From assembly GCF_000227135.1 (NCBI RefSeq), contig NC_018253.1, forward strand, positions 301,477-365,476: a stretch of DNA of 64,000 nucleotides, in the 5' to 3' direction. The first letter of the stretch is position 1. Each line of letters starts with the position of its first letter. Source of the stretch: Leishmania donovani (taxonomy: Eukaryota; Euglenozoa; Kinetoplastea; Trypanosomatida; Trypanosomatidae). The notes under the pieces are model-generated. The model was not told the origin of the DNA. It saw only the letters and a program-made list of their open reading frames with translations, and ran no database searches. Made by a program: the position numbers and the translations under genes. This document shows, piece after piece, positions 1 to 11,000 of this stretch.

Positions 1-619
1 GCTCCTTCTCGGCAGCCGCCTTCCTCGCCTCAAGTGCCGGTAGATCCGCTACTATCTGGGCGTACTCCGTCTCCAGCTCAGCCAGGGATTTCGCCGCTTC
101 TTCCCGGCGCCGCAGTGCGGCGGAGTGCATCACTGCCTTGCTCACTGCAGCCTTTCTGCTCCGCTCCTGCTCGGCCTCTCGCTGCCGCACAAGCTCTCTA
201 GCCACCTCTGCGCATCGATTCGGGCATAAGGTGGGCGATTCGGCCTCGTCGGAGCCGTCACAGCAGTCACAGATTCCGTCGTTTACGTGATTGTGAAGAA
301 ACTCTTGTGAAACATGCTCTTCAGCTGTACATTGGAACTTCCAATCCTGTGGAAACAGCGTGAGAGCGCTGCCGCGAAGTGCAGTGCATGCTGCTGTGCC
401 TGGCTCATCACTGCCATCAGCGCAGTCGCATATGTCATTGTTTACAGAACTAAAGGGGATGGTGGCCGAGCCATCTAGGCAACGGAAAACCCCTGCGTTT
501 TTCGCTGCATCGAAGTATGCAGTGTACCGACTCTGCACACCAAGAATGCGGCCATGCACTGGAGTGAGAACACTGCAGAAAAGAGCGACAGCGAATAGAG
601 CCCACCGAATAGTTGTCAT
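1..619 (-). CDS. GIIB: Glucosidase II beta subunit, N-terminal part (3' end outside window)
   Basis: Non-catalytic subunit of ER glucosidase II, which holds the catalytic alpha subunit in the ER and helps trim glucose from N-glycans during calnexin-cycle quality control. Reading the minus strand from the ATG at 619, 206 codons stay open to the window edge. Residues 1-23 form a hydrophobic signal peptide ending near VHG. Two cysteine-rich LDL-receptor-A-like modules follow: NDICDCADGSDEPG at residues 61-74 and NDGICDCCDGSDE at 113-125. From about residue 137 there is a charged, Glu/Arg/Ala-rich coiled coil. This order is the family's N-terminal signature; the C-terminal MRH lectin domain would lie left of position 1. 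A purine-rich stretch at 748-773 is the minus-strand splice tract. Third positions are not strongly G/C, unlike genes to the right. Identification is firm; only the 3' part is unseen. Confidence 0.93.
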   Translation of the reverse strand, partial: MTTIRWALFAVALFCSVLTPVHGRILGVQSRYTAYFDAAKNAGVFRCLDGSATIPFSSVNNDICDCADGSDEPGTAACTALRGSALTLFPQDWKFQCTAEEHVSQEFLHNHVNDGICDCCDGSDEAESPTLCPNRCAEVARELVRQREAEQERSRKAAVSKAVMHSAALRRREEAAKSLAELETEYAQIVADLPALEARKAAAEKE

Positions 620-701
620 GATGAGTGCCGCAATAAAAGTAAAGTGAGAATTCACGGATTCAAACAACCAGCTTGCAATTCCTAATAGTAATTATAAATT
701 G

Positions 702-773
702 CTTCACACGTGTAGGTTTGCCCCCGCATGAAGGCAGCGCGATAAGCAGAGAGAAGAAAAAGAGAAAGGAGAA
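702..773 (-). promoter_or_regulatory. Polypyrimidine tract and trans-splice acceptor for glucosidase II beta
   Basis: The purine run at 748-773 on the plus strand is a pyrimidine tract on the minus strand. The first AG downstream of it in the transcript direction is at 703-702, giving a 5' UTR of about 83 nt before the ATG at 619. This is the usual spliced-leader addition signal of trypanosomatids. Confidence 0.55.
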
Positions 774-1962
774 TGGTAAAGGAAGGCACCTGCTGCATTA
801 GGACACTGGAAAAAGACTGCTCGCAACCATTTGGGGCAGCGGCCAAGCTGAGGATAGAACACTAATACCCCACTAGCTCACATACAATGGTGCTAAGACA
901 GCCATCCTAGTTTTCGTACTGGACTGAGACACGCCGGTACGCGCGGGCGTCAACCCATTCAGGATTTTTGCTTCTTGTATGCGACCAAATACAATGAGTG
1001 AAATGAAGTAATTGGAAGAAAGTAGCACAGCACGGAAATAGACCCTGAGTTTCTTTGACCCTCACCCAGAGAACACGCAGTCTTCGTTACCGCAACAGCA
1101 ATTCAGCATCTTTCATCTTGTGGCACAGACGCCACAAGATGGGGGGAAGAAGAATCATACTTTTCCACGCTTTCGAGCTCGCCTGTGAGCGATGAGCACC
1201 ACAAAGAAGAACAGAAAAAGCTCGAGCTATTCTGCAGCAGGGAAAAGAGCGTCGTTGGTAATGAGGCGACGAAAAGCGGTCCAAAGCTGCTGGAGTCAGC
1301 CAGCATAATGGAGAAATAACAAAAAAACGTCAGGCAGCTCCGCACCCGTAAAAACTACATCATGGTGACGGAGAACAAGAATGTCTTGGAAAAGTGGCGA
1401 GAAGACGATCGCGAGCAAATTATGACAGCAAGAGGGAAGTCGTCAAGCTTGGTCGTGGGGCGGTGAAGAGTAGCGACGCAGCAGTGCGGCACGCTTTCTA
1501 GAAGTGCTCACTAAATAAGAGTGCCCAGCAGCGCAAATAGGTATAGGACATCAGAAAATCGAGGGAGACACTGGTGTGGGTATCTACTGCGCACCATACA
1601 ACACTCGCAACGTCGTGAAAAAAAAAAGAGTGGGCAAAGGTCAGCACAACTTTCTGAAAAGCACGATAACGAAAAGCAACGAAAAGGCAAAGAGGGAATA
1701 AAGCACAACACGAAGAGGTATCAATCAAGTCTTTCCTCCGAGAGGTGTCGAAGAACTCTACAATTTGATCTGAGTGAGACAAAAAAAAAGAAAAAGATAT
1801 CCTCGCCCTCGGCGTCCGTAGAAAAAAAGACGTTCTCTTTGCTGCCTCTTTAGTGCTCGTGTGTACTTACCACATACCCCATTTTCGTAGCGTTGTGAAA
1901 GAAGACGATAGTATGAAAGCACGAAAGAAAAGATAGAGTTACAACGAGAAAGGGCACAAGCA
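774..1962. other. Intergenic: 3' UTR of the CCCH gene
   Basis: About 1.2 kb without a convincing gene. Short ORFs on both strands lack codon bias and overlap one another. Purine-rich runs on the plus strand (for example 1617-1635 and 1780-1796) are pyrimidine-rich on the transcribed minus strand. The CA/GT microsatellites seen right of 18 kb are absent, and base composition is visibly more A/T than in later spacers. Confidence 0.6.
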
Positions 1963-3195
1963 CTAAGTGCGTGTCTCGCTATTGAACGATGACTGGCTGC
2001 TATTGAACGCGTAATTATCCAACTCAGCCAGCAGCGGCGTCATCCGCTCCGAGGTCGAGAGCGGTGTTCCTGTGACCTTCGTATCTTGAAGCGTGCGCAA
2101 GAGGGATTCGTCAGCCTCCACCTGAGGAATTCCAGACTGGCGCACGTAGTCTCGAACAGTATTTCTCCATAGCTCAGCTGTCGGGGATAATACGGAGAGC
2201 GGCGATGCCAAGGACAACGCTGGAGGGGCTTCAGGGGCGCTCTTGACTTTTTCCACCGCGCTAACGACGTGCTCGGCTTCCTCATCCAGCTCCAGTGCCA
2301 CCTGTTGTGCGTTGTGCAGGTCGATGGGTTTTGTCGCAGGCGGCACCCGGCGATCTTGCGGGTGAATACCCTTGCAATGCTCATCTACACAGTTCAAGTT
2401 TTGGCAAGAATACGCGTTGGTGCGAAAGGCCTGCTCGAGGCGCCCGTCAGTGTAAAGAGTCTTGAAAAACGGAATCCAATTGTTGTGACACCGAACTGTT
2501 ACCTTGTTACCGTACCGGGCAAAAAAAATCGAGTCCTTCACGCGCTTGACTACTTCCGCGCGAGGCCTCTCCTCCGCCATCATAATCTCGGCGAGCTTCT
2601 GAAGAAAGTTGATGCGGTGTCGTACGGGCCCCGCCTCGTGCAAGTGGAGCTGATTGCATGAGAATTCTTGATAGCATTTGTGGTCGGCTAAGTGTAGGTT
2701 GCAAAATGCTCCCTTCGGATCGCGAGGAATCTTTCGTTGAGAAGGAGCCTGCGGACCGCGAATTCCGCTCTGGTAGTCCAAGAATGCAAGAAGACGCTCA
2801 GTAATAATACGGTTGTCGGGGGAAGCGACTAAATTCAGCTGCGACGCAATGAAGTCACGCGCAGCCTGGGCATACTTTGCTCCATCGGTATCAATGTGGT
2901 TCTCCTGCTGCTCCAAATATACTTTTTGGACTGTATCATATGTCTTGAGCCACATAGTGGCTGAACTGCCCGAACCGCTTTGCGAAAACAGGTGAAGAAC
3001 TGTCACAAGCAGCCCGACAGTAGGCTCAAAAATGTCGGCCACCTTAGCCGCACCATAGGAAATGACGTTTCCCAGGATAGGCACACCACTTTCGTCGACA
3101 CGCGTCAAGTACGACCTAAAGTCAAGCCCCATGTCGAGAACTTGAAGGGTTTCCGGTATAGCTAACGTGAGCTGAGGCCGCTTTTGATGAGACAT
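1963..3195 (-). CDS. Protein with two CCCH zinc fingers (putative RNA-binding regulator)
   Basis: A 410-residue protein starting at the ATG at 3195. The frame is open 11 codons further upstream, but only to a TTG. Two CCCH clusters are visible: C165-x8-C174-x5-C180-x3-H184, the classical RNA-binding spacing, and C264-x4-C269-x4-C274-x3-H278, a shorter variant. A Lys/Arg-rich helical segment separates them. The C-terminal third is Ser/Thr/Glu-rich and looks disordered. CCCH proteins (ZC3H family) are a major class of post-transcriptional regulators in trypanosomatids, binding mRNA 3' UTRs to control stability or translation. That role is inferred here from the fingers alone; I do not recognise the specific family member. 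Codon third positions are mixed, like the rest of the left 8 kb. It is transcribed away from the strand-switch region. Confidence 0.8.
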   Translation of the reverse strand: MSHQKRPQLTLAIPETLQVLDMGLDFRSYLTRVDESGVPILGNVISYGAAKVADIFEPTVGLLVTVLHLFSQSGSGSSATMWLKTYDTVQKVYLEQQENHIDTDGAKYAQAARDFIASQLNLVASPDNRIITERLLAFLDYQSGIRGPQAPSQRKIPRDPKGAFCNLHLADHKCYQEFSCNQLHLHEAGPVRHRINFLQKLAEIMMAEERPRAEVVKRVKDSIFFARYGNKVTVRCHNNWIPFFKTLYTDGRLEQAFRTNAYSCQNLNCVDEHCKGIHPQDRRVPPATKPIDLHNAQQVALELDEEAEHVVSAVEKVKSAPEAPPALSLASPLSVLSPTAELWRNTVRDYVRQSGIPQVEADESLLRTLQDTKVTGTPLSTSERMTPLLAELDNYAFNSSQSSFNSETRT

Positions 3196-3223
3196 TGCGC
3201 ACTTGACCTCCCGCACCAAAAAG

Positions 3224-3238
3224 CTCAAGGAAAAAAGA
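3224..3238 (-). promoter_or_regulatory. Probable trans-splice acceptor for the CCCH gene
   Basis: A short purine run on the plus strand at 3227-3238 is a minus-strand pyrimidine tract. The first AG after it is at 3225-3224, 29 nt before the ATG at 3195. The tract is short, so another site further upstream is possible. If correct, this site excludes the upstream TTG at 3228 as a start. Confidence 0.4.
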
Positions 3239-3614
3239 TGTCACAATAAAGCAAAGGCTTCAATGCTGAGGGAGAAGTACACCACGATGCCACGTAGCGC
3301 GCAAACTTATAGAGAATGCAAATCACGGTGAGTAATAGTGAAGCATAGAAGGCAGTTAGAATGAGAAAGCGGTCAGTCAAGTGAGTAGCAGAGTTGCCTA
3401 GATCATGTACACCGCAGGAACATCATATACCTCGCCCCTTCAGCCACTGCGCCCACCTCAAAGATGAAAGTGGCCACCAGAAAAGCCCTGCCATCGCGAT
3501 ACGGAGTTGTCGTTCTCTTCTTTATCTGGGTTGCTAGTTGTGCGAGCACAAGTCTTCTTATCGTGTTTGTTGCAGGCAGACCATGAGCTATTGAAAAGGA
3601 CACATTGCGTCCTG

Positions 3615-3812
3615 TCACGAGCTTCGTGCCCTGTCTTCCAGGGCAATACTCTTTTGCTGAACGCGCTGACTCAGATCCTGAATCTCCATTTGTACTCTGG
3701 CAGAATGAAAAAGCACTGGCCCTATGTCTCCACAGCCGGTGGCCTGTGTGTCATTTAAATACGTGTTCATTTCGCGCTCCAGGTCATCCAGTGCAGTGAA
3801 AGTGGAGCTCAT
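3615..3812 (-). CDS. Small putative coiled-coil protein (65 aa), doubtful
   Basis: An ATG at 3812 opens 65 codons with a heptad-like, charged helical composition (for example LDDLEREM and EIQDLSQRVQQKS), ending at a TGA at 3615. A purine-rich stretch on the plus strand at about 3885-3930 and a CT at 3858-3862 could supply a splice tract and acceptor. I do not recognise the protein. A second frame is open from about 3660 to 3403 and could be the continuation if a frameshift lies near 3620-3640; the combined product would be about 130 residues. The alternatives are a genuine very small first gene of the minus unit, a decayed gene, or chance. No motif decides it. Confidence 0.35.
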   Translation of the reverse strand: MSSTFTALDDLEREMNTYLNDTQATGCGDIGPVLFHSARVQMEIQDLSQRVQQKSIALEDRARSS

Positions 3813-3884
3813 GCTGCTTTTTGGATTGCTGTCGGTGCGTGGAGGCGGGGAGTAGACGCTCTGAAAGACTGCGGCGAGCACAGA

Positions 3885-4937
3885 ACGAGAAAGGAAGCGG
3901 TGGAGGTGAGCGGAATTGAAAAGGAGAGTGTGTGGTGTGGGAAGGTGTTACGCACAAGAATCGCGCTTTTCAAGTGCTTTTTTAGTGCAGTAAGGCCTGT
4001 TTTGTAGGGCTATGCCTGATGGCGACCTTCCTGACTGGCTTGTAAGTGTGCATCGATGTCAGTTGTTTTTAAAATTATCTTGCATCGACCGGGAAGAGAG
4101 CCACGGTTTGGCATGCACAGAAAACTGCCGCTAAGCTCAACAGGTCAACATGATCAGATGAGCGACAGCCAAAGAAGGCAGCTTATCAAGTCAGGTCGGG
4201 GCACGAAAAAAAAAAAACCTATCTCGATCCTGCAATAGTGTGGGGGAGAAGGAAAGGAGGGGGGATGGCCCAGCTACATGAACGACACTGCCCCCATCAC
4301 TGGCAACAAGAAACGCTACAAGTATCAGGTGATCCCTCGTCAGAACCGTGAACCCCCCCCCATATCATTGCAATCACTAGCAGAATGCGATTCGATTCTA
4401 CTGCACTAATGCCGCTCGGAAAAAGAAACGAAAACTTCTCGGCGACCAGCCGTCTTGTCACCTGTCCAGAATGCCAGCTCAGGAGGCTAGGCAACCAAGC
4501 GGTAAGTAACCACGCCAAGACCTTTTTGTTCTTTGCAGAGGAGACGTCAGCCAGTCGTACGTTACTAGACAATGTTCCTTGCCCGCTATGGAAACGCCGA
4601 CGACAAACATAGAGTGCATCTCTAGCAGGAGCCACCTGCAGCAACGAATTGAAGAACATGCACTGATCTTTAATGTAGTTTGTGCACCACTCTAAGATTT
4701 GTGGATTATACTTGGTATGAGGCGCCACGTCGTCGCAGCCTCAAGTGCTTGTATGAATTGCTCTACATTCCAGGACGCAAATCATTTTGGCTGACCGTAC
4801 AGGCTCTTAACCCAGCACATGTATTGTCTGGTTGTTCCGATGGCTTTTTGTTCCTGTATAGTGTGCGCGCAGCATCCTCCTCCTATTGTGCACGGGAACA
4901 AACTCTAGATCTTTGACAAGCGTTTTTCCACACTTGA
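3885..4937. promoter_or_regulatory. Divergent strand-switch region, probable bidirectional transcription start
   Basis: All convincing genes left of this interval are on the minus strand and all to the right, for 59 kb, are on the plus strand. In trypanosomatids such divergent switches mark RNA polymerase II start zones with variant histones and no TATA-type promoter. The interval holds a 12-A run (4206-4217), a run of six G in a G-rich patch (about 4242-4264), a run of nine C (4353-4361) and a GT-rich patch (about 3928-3948). Base composition is balanced, without the CT-rich bias of transcribed spacers further right. The start function is inferred from gene orientation only. Confidence 0.75.
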
Positions 4938-4986
4938 TCTCTCTCTCAATTTACCTCCTGCTTTCCTTGCGGCAATTCAATCACAG
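4938..4986 (+). promoter_or_regulatory. Polypyrimidine tract and trans-splice acceptor for the dynein gene
   Basis: A CT-rich tract at 4938-4969 is followed by the first AG at 4985-4986, leaving a 5' UTR of 75 nt before the ATG at 5062. It is the first plus-strand splice signal right of the strand-switch region. Confidence 0.6.
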
Positions 4987-5061
4987 TAACTAGAAGGAAC
5001 AGCGTCGTTAACGGGATACTCCTGTGAGTTTGCACCCTGATCGAGTCTTGACTCTGCAGAC

Positions 5062-8000
5062 ATGAATCCTAAAAACTCATCTTTCCGAAGGAGGCTTGAG
5101 GAAGGTGCATGGCCTAAGGCCGCAGCAGCCTCCCAGCTAGAGGCACATGTAAATAGCGGCCTGGAGCGCACGCGAAATGCTCCTCAGCTCTACAAGTTCC
5201 AAAGCCCGTCATCCTTCATATTTCATGGGTCTTCGGTGACATCGGAGAAACTCACTCAAGACCTGCGGAGAGCGGAGGGCATGTGCACAGCCGCAGACCC
5301 GACTGCTGCTGCCAGTGTTCCTTATGATAAAGATGTGGAGCTGCTTCGCATGATTCAAAAAGCAAGTCGCAGGCCTGCTAGGGCACGCGAAAAGCGTGTT
5401 GCGCCGAAAGATGAGCCGATACTGCGAAACATTCACACATCTGAAGAGGCTGTTGCTTTTTTCACTGCCAATGGCGATTCCACGAGCGTGAAGCATGTTT
5501 TCCTAAACTATGCGCCAAAGGGGTTAGATTTTTGCCCGTACGATTTGGTGGCTACAAAGAAGGGCTCTGAGGAGCCCGAGCACTACATACTGAGCGCGAC
5601 CGGAATTGTGCATGTGCGGCCTGGCATGCCGTCGGAGGTGATGACCCTTGCTGACTGGATGAAAGAGGCATCGCTGTTCAACATCCTGCGCAAAATTCCA
5701 TTTTTCAAGAACTTCTTGCTTTACAAAGCATTTCTTCGTCTGCAAATGAAGCTAAAGCAGCGCAAGTACGCCGCAACCCGGAGGTCGCTTGTGAAAGACC
5801 TACTAGTTGCGAGACCTACGTTTGCCTATCCGATACTGGACTTGGTGAAGTACTCACATACTATATCCGACGCGAAGCTGATCGAGTACGATCCGCAGGG
5901 CAAGCACGATTACGTTGTGGACGATTACAGTCTCGGGCAATCGATTCAGCGGCAGAAGGCTTCCGTGTTTATCAACGGCGTCATGGAGCACATGGAGGAG
6001 AAGGTGACAAAATTGGTAGAGGTTCTGCAGCACCGTGCAGACGTCCCCGACATTAACACACGAGAGGCGCTAGCGCAGTACCTTCTCACGGTTGCCGCCA
6101 GCGAAGTCTCTGATACCCGGGTGAAGCGCAAGGAAAAGTCAATGCTCGACGCACGCGAGGACTTGGAGCGGCGAATGCGTGAACTGAAGCGAAGTCTAGT
6201 CGAATACTCGAAACTGCACGTCTTTACTCGGCTCATCGACTTCCTAACGTCTGAGCGGCTCTTCCAGCGGGTGCTATCTGTTTTCCAGACTTTTCTCAAT
6301 CTCGTTCGCGGACAAGCGCAAAGCGAGGTTCGAAAAGTCGGCTTCCAGGTGCTTCTACGTCCCGAGGAGTCAACCATCGTTTTTGACCCGAAAGAGTCCG
6401 CTTTTCGCGCTCTTTTTGCGGAGCTGCTCTCTGGTTGCACAGACACGGCCACTGTGGGGCCCCGCTTATGCGAACAAAAGCACTTCAAAGCTCTTTTTCC
6501 GTCGCCGCCGACGGTGTGGAGCATTGGCGATGAGCTGAGGACGAATGCTAGAGTGGTGTACATTCATACAGCGCTGCTTTCGATTCTGCACAGTGACTAC
6601 GAAAAAGCTGACAGCCGCCTGGCCGCATACCTTGCAACCGTGCCACATATTCAGTTTTTGCAAAAATCGTGGGAGGCGATTTCGGAAGAATGCAAGCAGG
6701 AAGCAAGCGAGGCGGTTTTGTCAGCTGCGAGCCTAGCGAAGCTGTACCGCCGCCTCCAAGAAGCCCAGGACTCGCTTCGTGTGCTCATCGCCACATACGT
6801 TGGATGCTTGCTGTGGATAAATGCTGCAAAGCTGAAGACGGAGATCGAGCCGCGCATGACAATCCTGCGTGATGCAATCAGCGCCTGCTTGCGGAACACG
6901 GCGCGCGACATGATCAGAGAGCTGAACGCCTATTTCAAGTCCAAAGCGCAGGCCATGAACGAGCGCCCGCAGGTGCTGCGCGAGTTCGCCGACTACACTG
7001 CAGTGTTCAAAGAAATAGCTGAAAACTCCAGCGAAACAGACGCGAAGGTTTCGCAGGTGGAGGCGCTCTGCGACCTAATGGACAAGCAGCAGGTCGACTT
7101 CAGCGATGACGAAGACAATCAGCTGCGCGAGCGCACGTTGGGCGGCAGTTCTGCGACAAAGTCTCTGCACAGCCTCTTTGATGAAGCCCGGATTCATGCA
7201 GAACAGTTTATCGAGGAGGAAATGCCTGCGCATGTCGACACGCTGCAGTCAGAGGTGGCAAATGTAGAGGAGCAGTGCGGTGGTCTTAACGAAATTTTGC
7301 TAGGCGAGGAATTCTCTCTCCTGACCGACCGCACGGAACCACTCCTTCAATACCTGGCTGACATAAATGCTAAGCTGGGCGAGGTGGAGATGGGAGAGGG
7401 GCAACTGAGCCGCTTTGCGGCTCTTTTCAACTTACCACCTTTTGACTGGACATTCGTCAGCGACGTGAAAACGCTCTACCAAGCACGCGAGGAAACGTGG
7501 AGTATGCTAGACTCATTCAATAAAAAGTCAGAGTACTGGTTTGAAACTCCCGTCAAGGAGCTGGACACTATCGAAATGGAGGAGCAGGTGAATCTTATGA
7601 TTCGTCGCGCAGGCTTGGTAAACCGCACGATGCTGGAGCGCAACTACGAAGATCAGGTGGCACCGCATTTGTTGGAGGAGTTGCAATCTCTCCGCGCCAA
7701 CATGCCTGTGATTCACGATTGTGGCAACAAGCATATGACAGCAGAGCACTGGAACACCGTGCTGAAGCAAGTCACAGGCACCGCCTACGGCTACCACGAT
7801 GACCTGAACCTGAACTCGCTGGAGGAGTGGGACATCTTTTCCTTCAAAGAGGCACTAGCGGAGCAGTCTGGTCTTGCGACTGGCGAATGGAAGATTTCCA
7901 ACGATTTGGACTTGATCCGGCAGCGGTGGGACACCTTGAACTTCATGACTAAGCCGTACAAGGACCGCGACAGTGTATTCATTTTGGATGACTTGGAGGA

Positions 8001-11000
8001 AGTGATTCAACAGTTGGATGATCATCAAATCGAGCTGCAGACCACGATGGCATCGCGATTTGTTGCATCTGTGCGACACAAGGTAGAAAAGTGGATGCGC
8101 GATCTTCGAGTTGTGGGCAATGTCATTGAGGAGTGGATTACGCTGCAGAAGAACTGGATGTACCTGGAATTTATCTTTTCCTCTGACGATATCAAGGAGC
8201 AGCTGCCTGAGGAAAGCGAGATGTTTGACGGTGTGGACCGCTTGTTTCGCTCGCTCACGTCAAAGGCGCACAGCCAGAAGAACGTGTTTCAGATCTGCAC
8301 CGAGGACGGGGTGTTGGAGGACTTACAGAGAAATAATGCGAACATAGACGTCATTCAAAAAAAATTGGAGGACTACCTGGAGACGAAGCGCATTGCTTTC
8401 CCACGCTTTTACTTCTTGTCCAACGACGAGCTGCTCTCCATTTTGTCAGACGTGCGGAATCCAAAGGCTGTTCAGCCGCACTTGTCCAAATGCTTCGACT
8501 CCATTGCGTCGCTGCTCTTCTCTGACGAGGAGTGCTCCGAGATTGTTGGGATGGTCTCAGGGGAGGGCGAGCAGGTGCCCTTCGAGACGCCCGTGTACCC
8601 TATCGGCAACGTGGAGCAGTGGCTGAGCGACATTGAGCGTGTGATGAAGACGTCGCTCCTCTTGCACATGCACCGCACCATCGAAATGGCGCCCCAGCGC
8701 AAGCGGGAGGAGTGGATCTTCCAGCACCCGGCGCAGTGCATTCAGGCTGTGGACATGATTCTCTGGACGGGTCAAGTGGAGGCGGCTATCGACAGCGCAT
8801 CGCTTCAGCCTTTCTACAACGATTACCACGGCCAAATTCTCAGCATGGTCGAGCTGACACGCCAACCTTTGTCGAAGCTGCAGCGTATGCTTGTCGGCAC
8901 TCTGATTGTCCTGAATGTGCACAACCGCGACATCGTGCACAACCTGAGCGACGAGAGCGTGGCGAGTGTGGACGACTTTGCATGGTATCAGCAGCTGCGT
9001 TACTACTGGGAGCCGGACCCACGCCAGGCGCAAAGCGGCGGCAACAACGTCGCGATCCACCACTGCAACGCGCATCTTTGGTACGGCTACGAGTACCTCG
9101 GCAACCAGCCGCGTCTCGTCATCACCCCACTCACCGATCGTGCCTTTTTGACCTGCACCAATGCACTCGCGATGAACCTCGGCGCCGCCCCGCAGGGTCC
9201 CGCAGGTACCGGAAAGACAGAATCAGTGAAAGATCTCGGCAAGGCGCTGGCGAGGCAGGTTGTCGTCTTCAACTGCTCCGACGGCATTCACTATAAGACG
9301 ATGTCGCGCATGTTTGCCGGCTTGGCGCAGGCTGGCGCCTGGGCCTGCTTCGACGAGTTCAATCGTATTGAGCTGGAGGTGCTCTCCGTGATTGCGCAGC
9401 AAATGCTGGACATTGTTCTGGCACTGGATCAGCGGTTGGAACGGATGGACTTTGACGGGCACCCGATCCGCCTCAGCCCCAACTTTGGTGTCTTCGTCAC
9501 CATGAACCCCGGCTACGCCGGCCGCACGGAGCTGCCCGACAACCTCAAGGCACTCTTCCGACCGATTTGCATGATGATCCCAGACTACGCCTTGATCGCG
9601 GAGATCATGTTCTACTCCGAAGGCTTCGCTAACGCGCGGACGCTGGCGCAGAAGATGGTGCAGCTGTACAAGCTCAGCTCCGAGCAGCTGTCGAAGCAGG
9701 ACCACTACGATTTCGGTATGCGCGCCGTCAAGTCGATCTTGGTCATGGCCGGCTCGCTGAAGCGGCAGAGCCCGAACGAGAGTGAGGACATGCTCCTGAT
9801 CCGGGCGATGCGGGACGCGAATGTGCCGAAGTTCCTTCGCGACGATACAACTCTTTTCATGGCGCTCCTCAAGGACCTGTTCCCGACTGTCGTGGTGGAG
9901 GAGAACTCGAACACGCTGCTGCTCGACTACATCCACCGCCAGCTCACGGCGGACGGGCGGCAGGTGGTGGAGGGCCTCGTGACGAAGGCGATGCAGCTGT
10001 ACGACACGCTTGTCGTACGGCACGGCGTGATGTTGGTGGGGCAGACCTTCAGCGGCAAGTCCACCGTGCTGCACACTGTTAAGCAGGCGCTCACGCGCAT
10101 CAAGCAGGACGGCCACGACGCCGAGGGCAACTTACCGCTCTTCAACCCTGTGCACATCCACCTTCTGAATCCCAAGTCCGTCTCGATGGGCGAGTTGTAC
10201 GGGCAGGTGAACGAGATTACGCGCGAGTGGACGGATGGTATTCTGAGCAACATCGCCCGCGGCATTACCCGAGCGGCCTTGACAAAACTTGACCGGCAGT
10301 GGGTTGTGTTCGACGGCCCCGTCGACGCTGTCTGGATCGAGAATATGAATACGGTCCTCGATGACAACAAGCTACTCTGCCTCTTCAACGGCGAGCGCAT
10401 CAAGTTGCCGGCGACGGCCACGTTCATATTCGAGGTGCAAGACCTGCGCGTGGCCTCGCCGGCCACCGTATCCCGTTGCGGCATGGTTTACATGGAGCCG
10501 TACTATATGGATGGCAACCGGGGCTGGGTGCCCATCGCCCGCAGCCTCATCGAGGCAAAGGCAAAGAAAGACACTCGCCTGCACGCTGATCGCCTGCTAG
10601 AGCTGCTCGACAGGCTGCTGCCCGACACGCTAGATTTTGTGCGCACCAACTGCCGCGAGTGGATCCCGTCCATCGACGCACAGCTGGCTGTGAACTGCGT
10701 GGAGCTTTTGCAGGGCTTTCTAGCTACCTCCGAGGACGCCGCGGTGTGGCCGCGCGAGGCGATCACCCCAGCCGAGACCCTGGAAGCAGACGACGAAGAT
10801 GGCAGCTGGGCGCCGCACGGGGACACAGACACCTACGCGGCTACAAAGCGAAGCTCTTCACTGGCGGCAGCCATGCCTATACCGAGCACACCGGCAGAGT
10901 TTGCGCGGCCGGCGATCACCAACACCACGGCCGCGACGCTGGACGAGCGCCGGCTCTTCGACATGTACTTCCTGATGGCCTTTGTGTGGGCCGTTGGCGG

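Noticed and set aside
1521..1853. Plus-strand ORF opposite the CCCH-gene 3' UTR
   Set aside because: Lys/Arg/Ser-rich translation of the purine-rich strand, on the non-transcribed strand of the left unit.
4297..4728. 143-codon minus-strand ORF inside the strand-switch region
   Set aside because: It begins at GTG, has no pyrimidine tract or AG placed for it, shows no codon bias and matches no motif. Chance opening in balanced-composition DNA is the simplest reading.
8557..9075. Long antisense ORFs under the dynein and TEP1-like genes
   Set aside because: They mirror the high G/C third positions of the sense genes, which removes stops from opposite frames. None has its own splice signal or motif.
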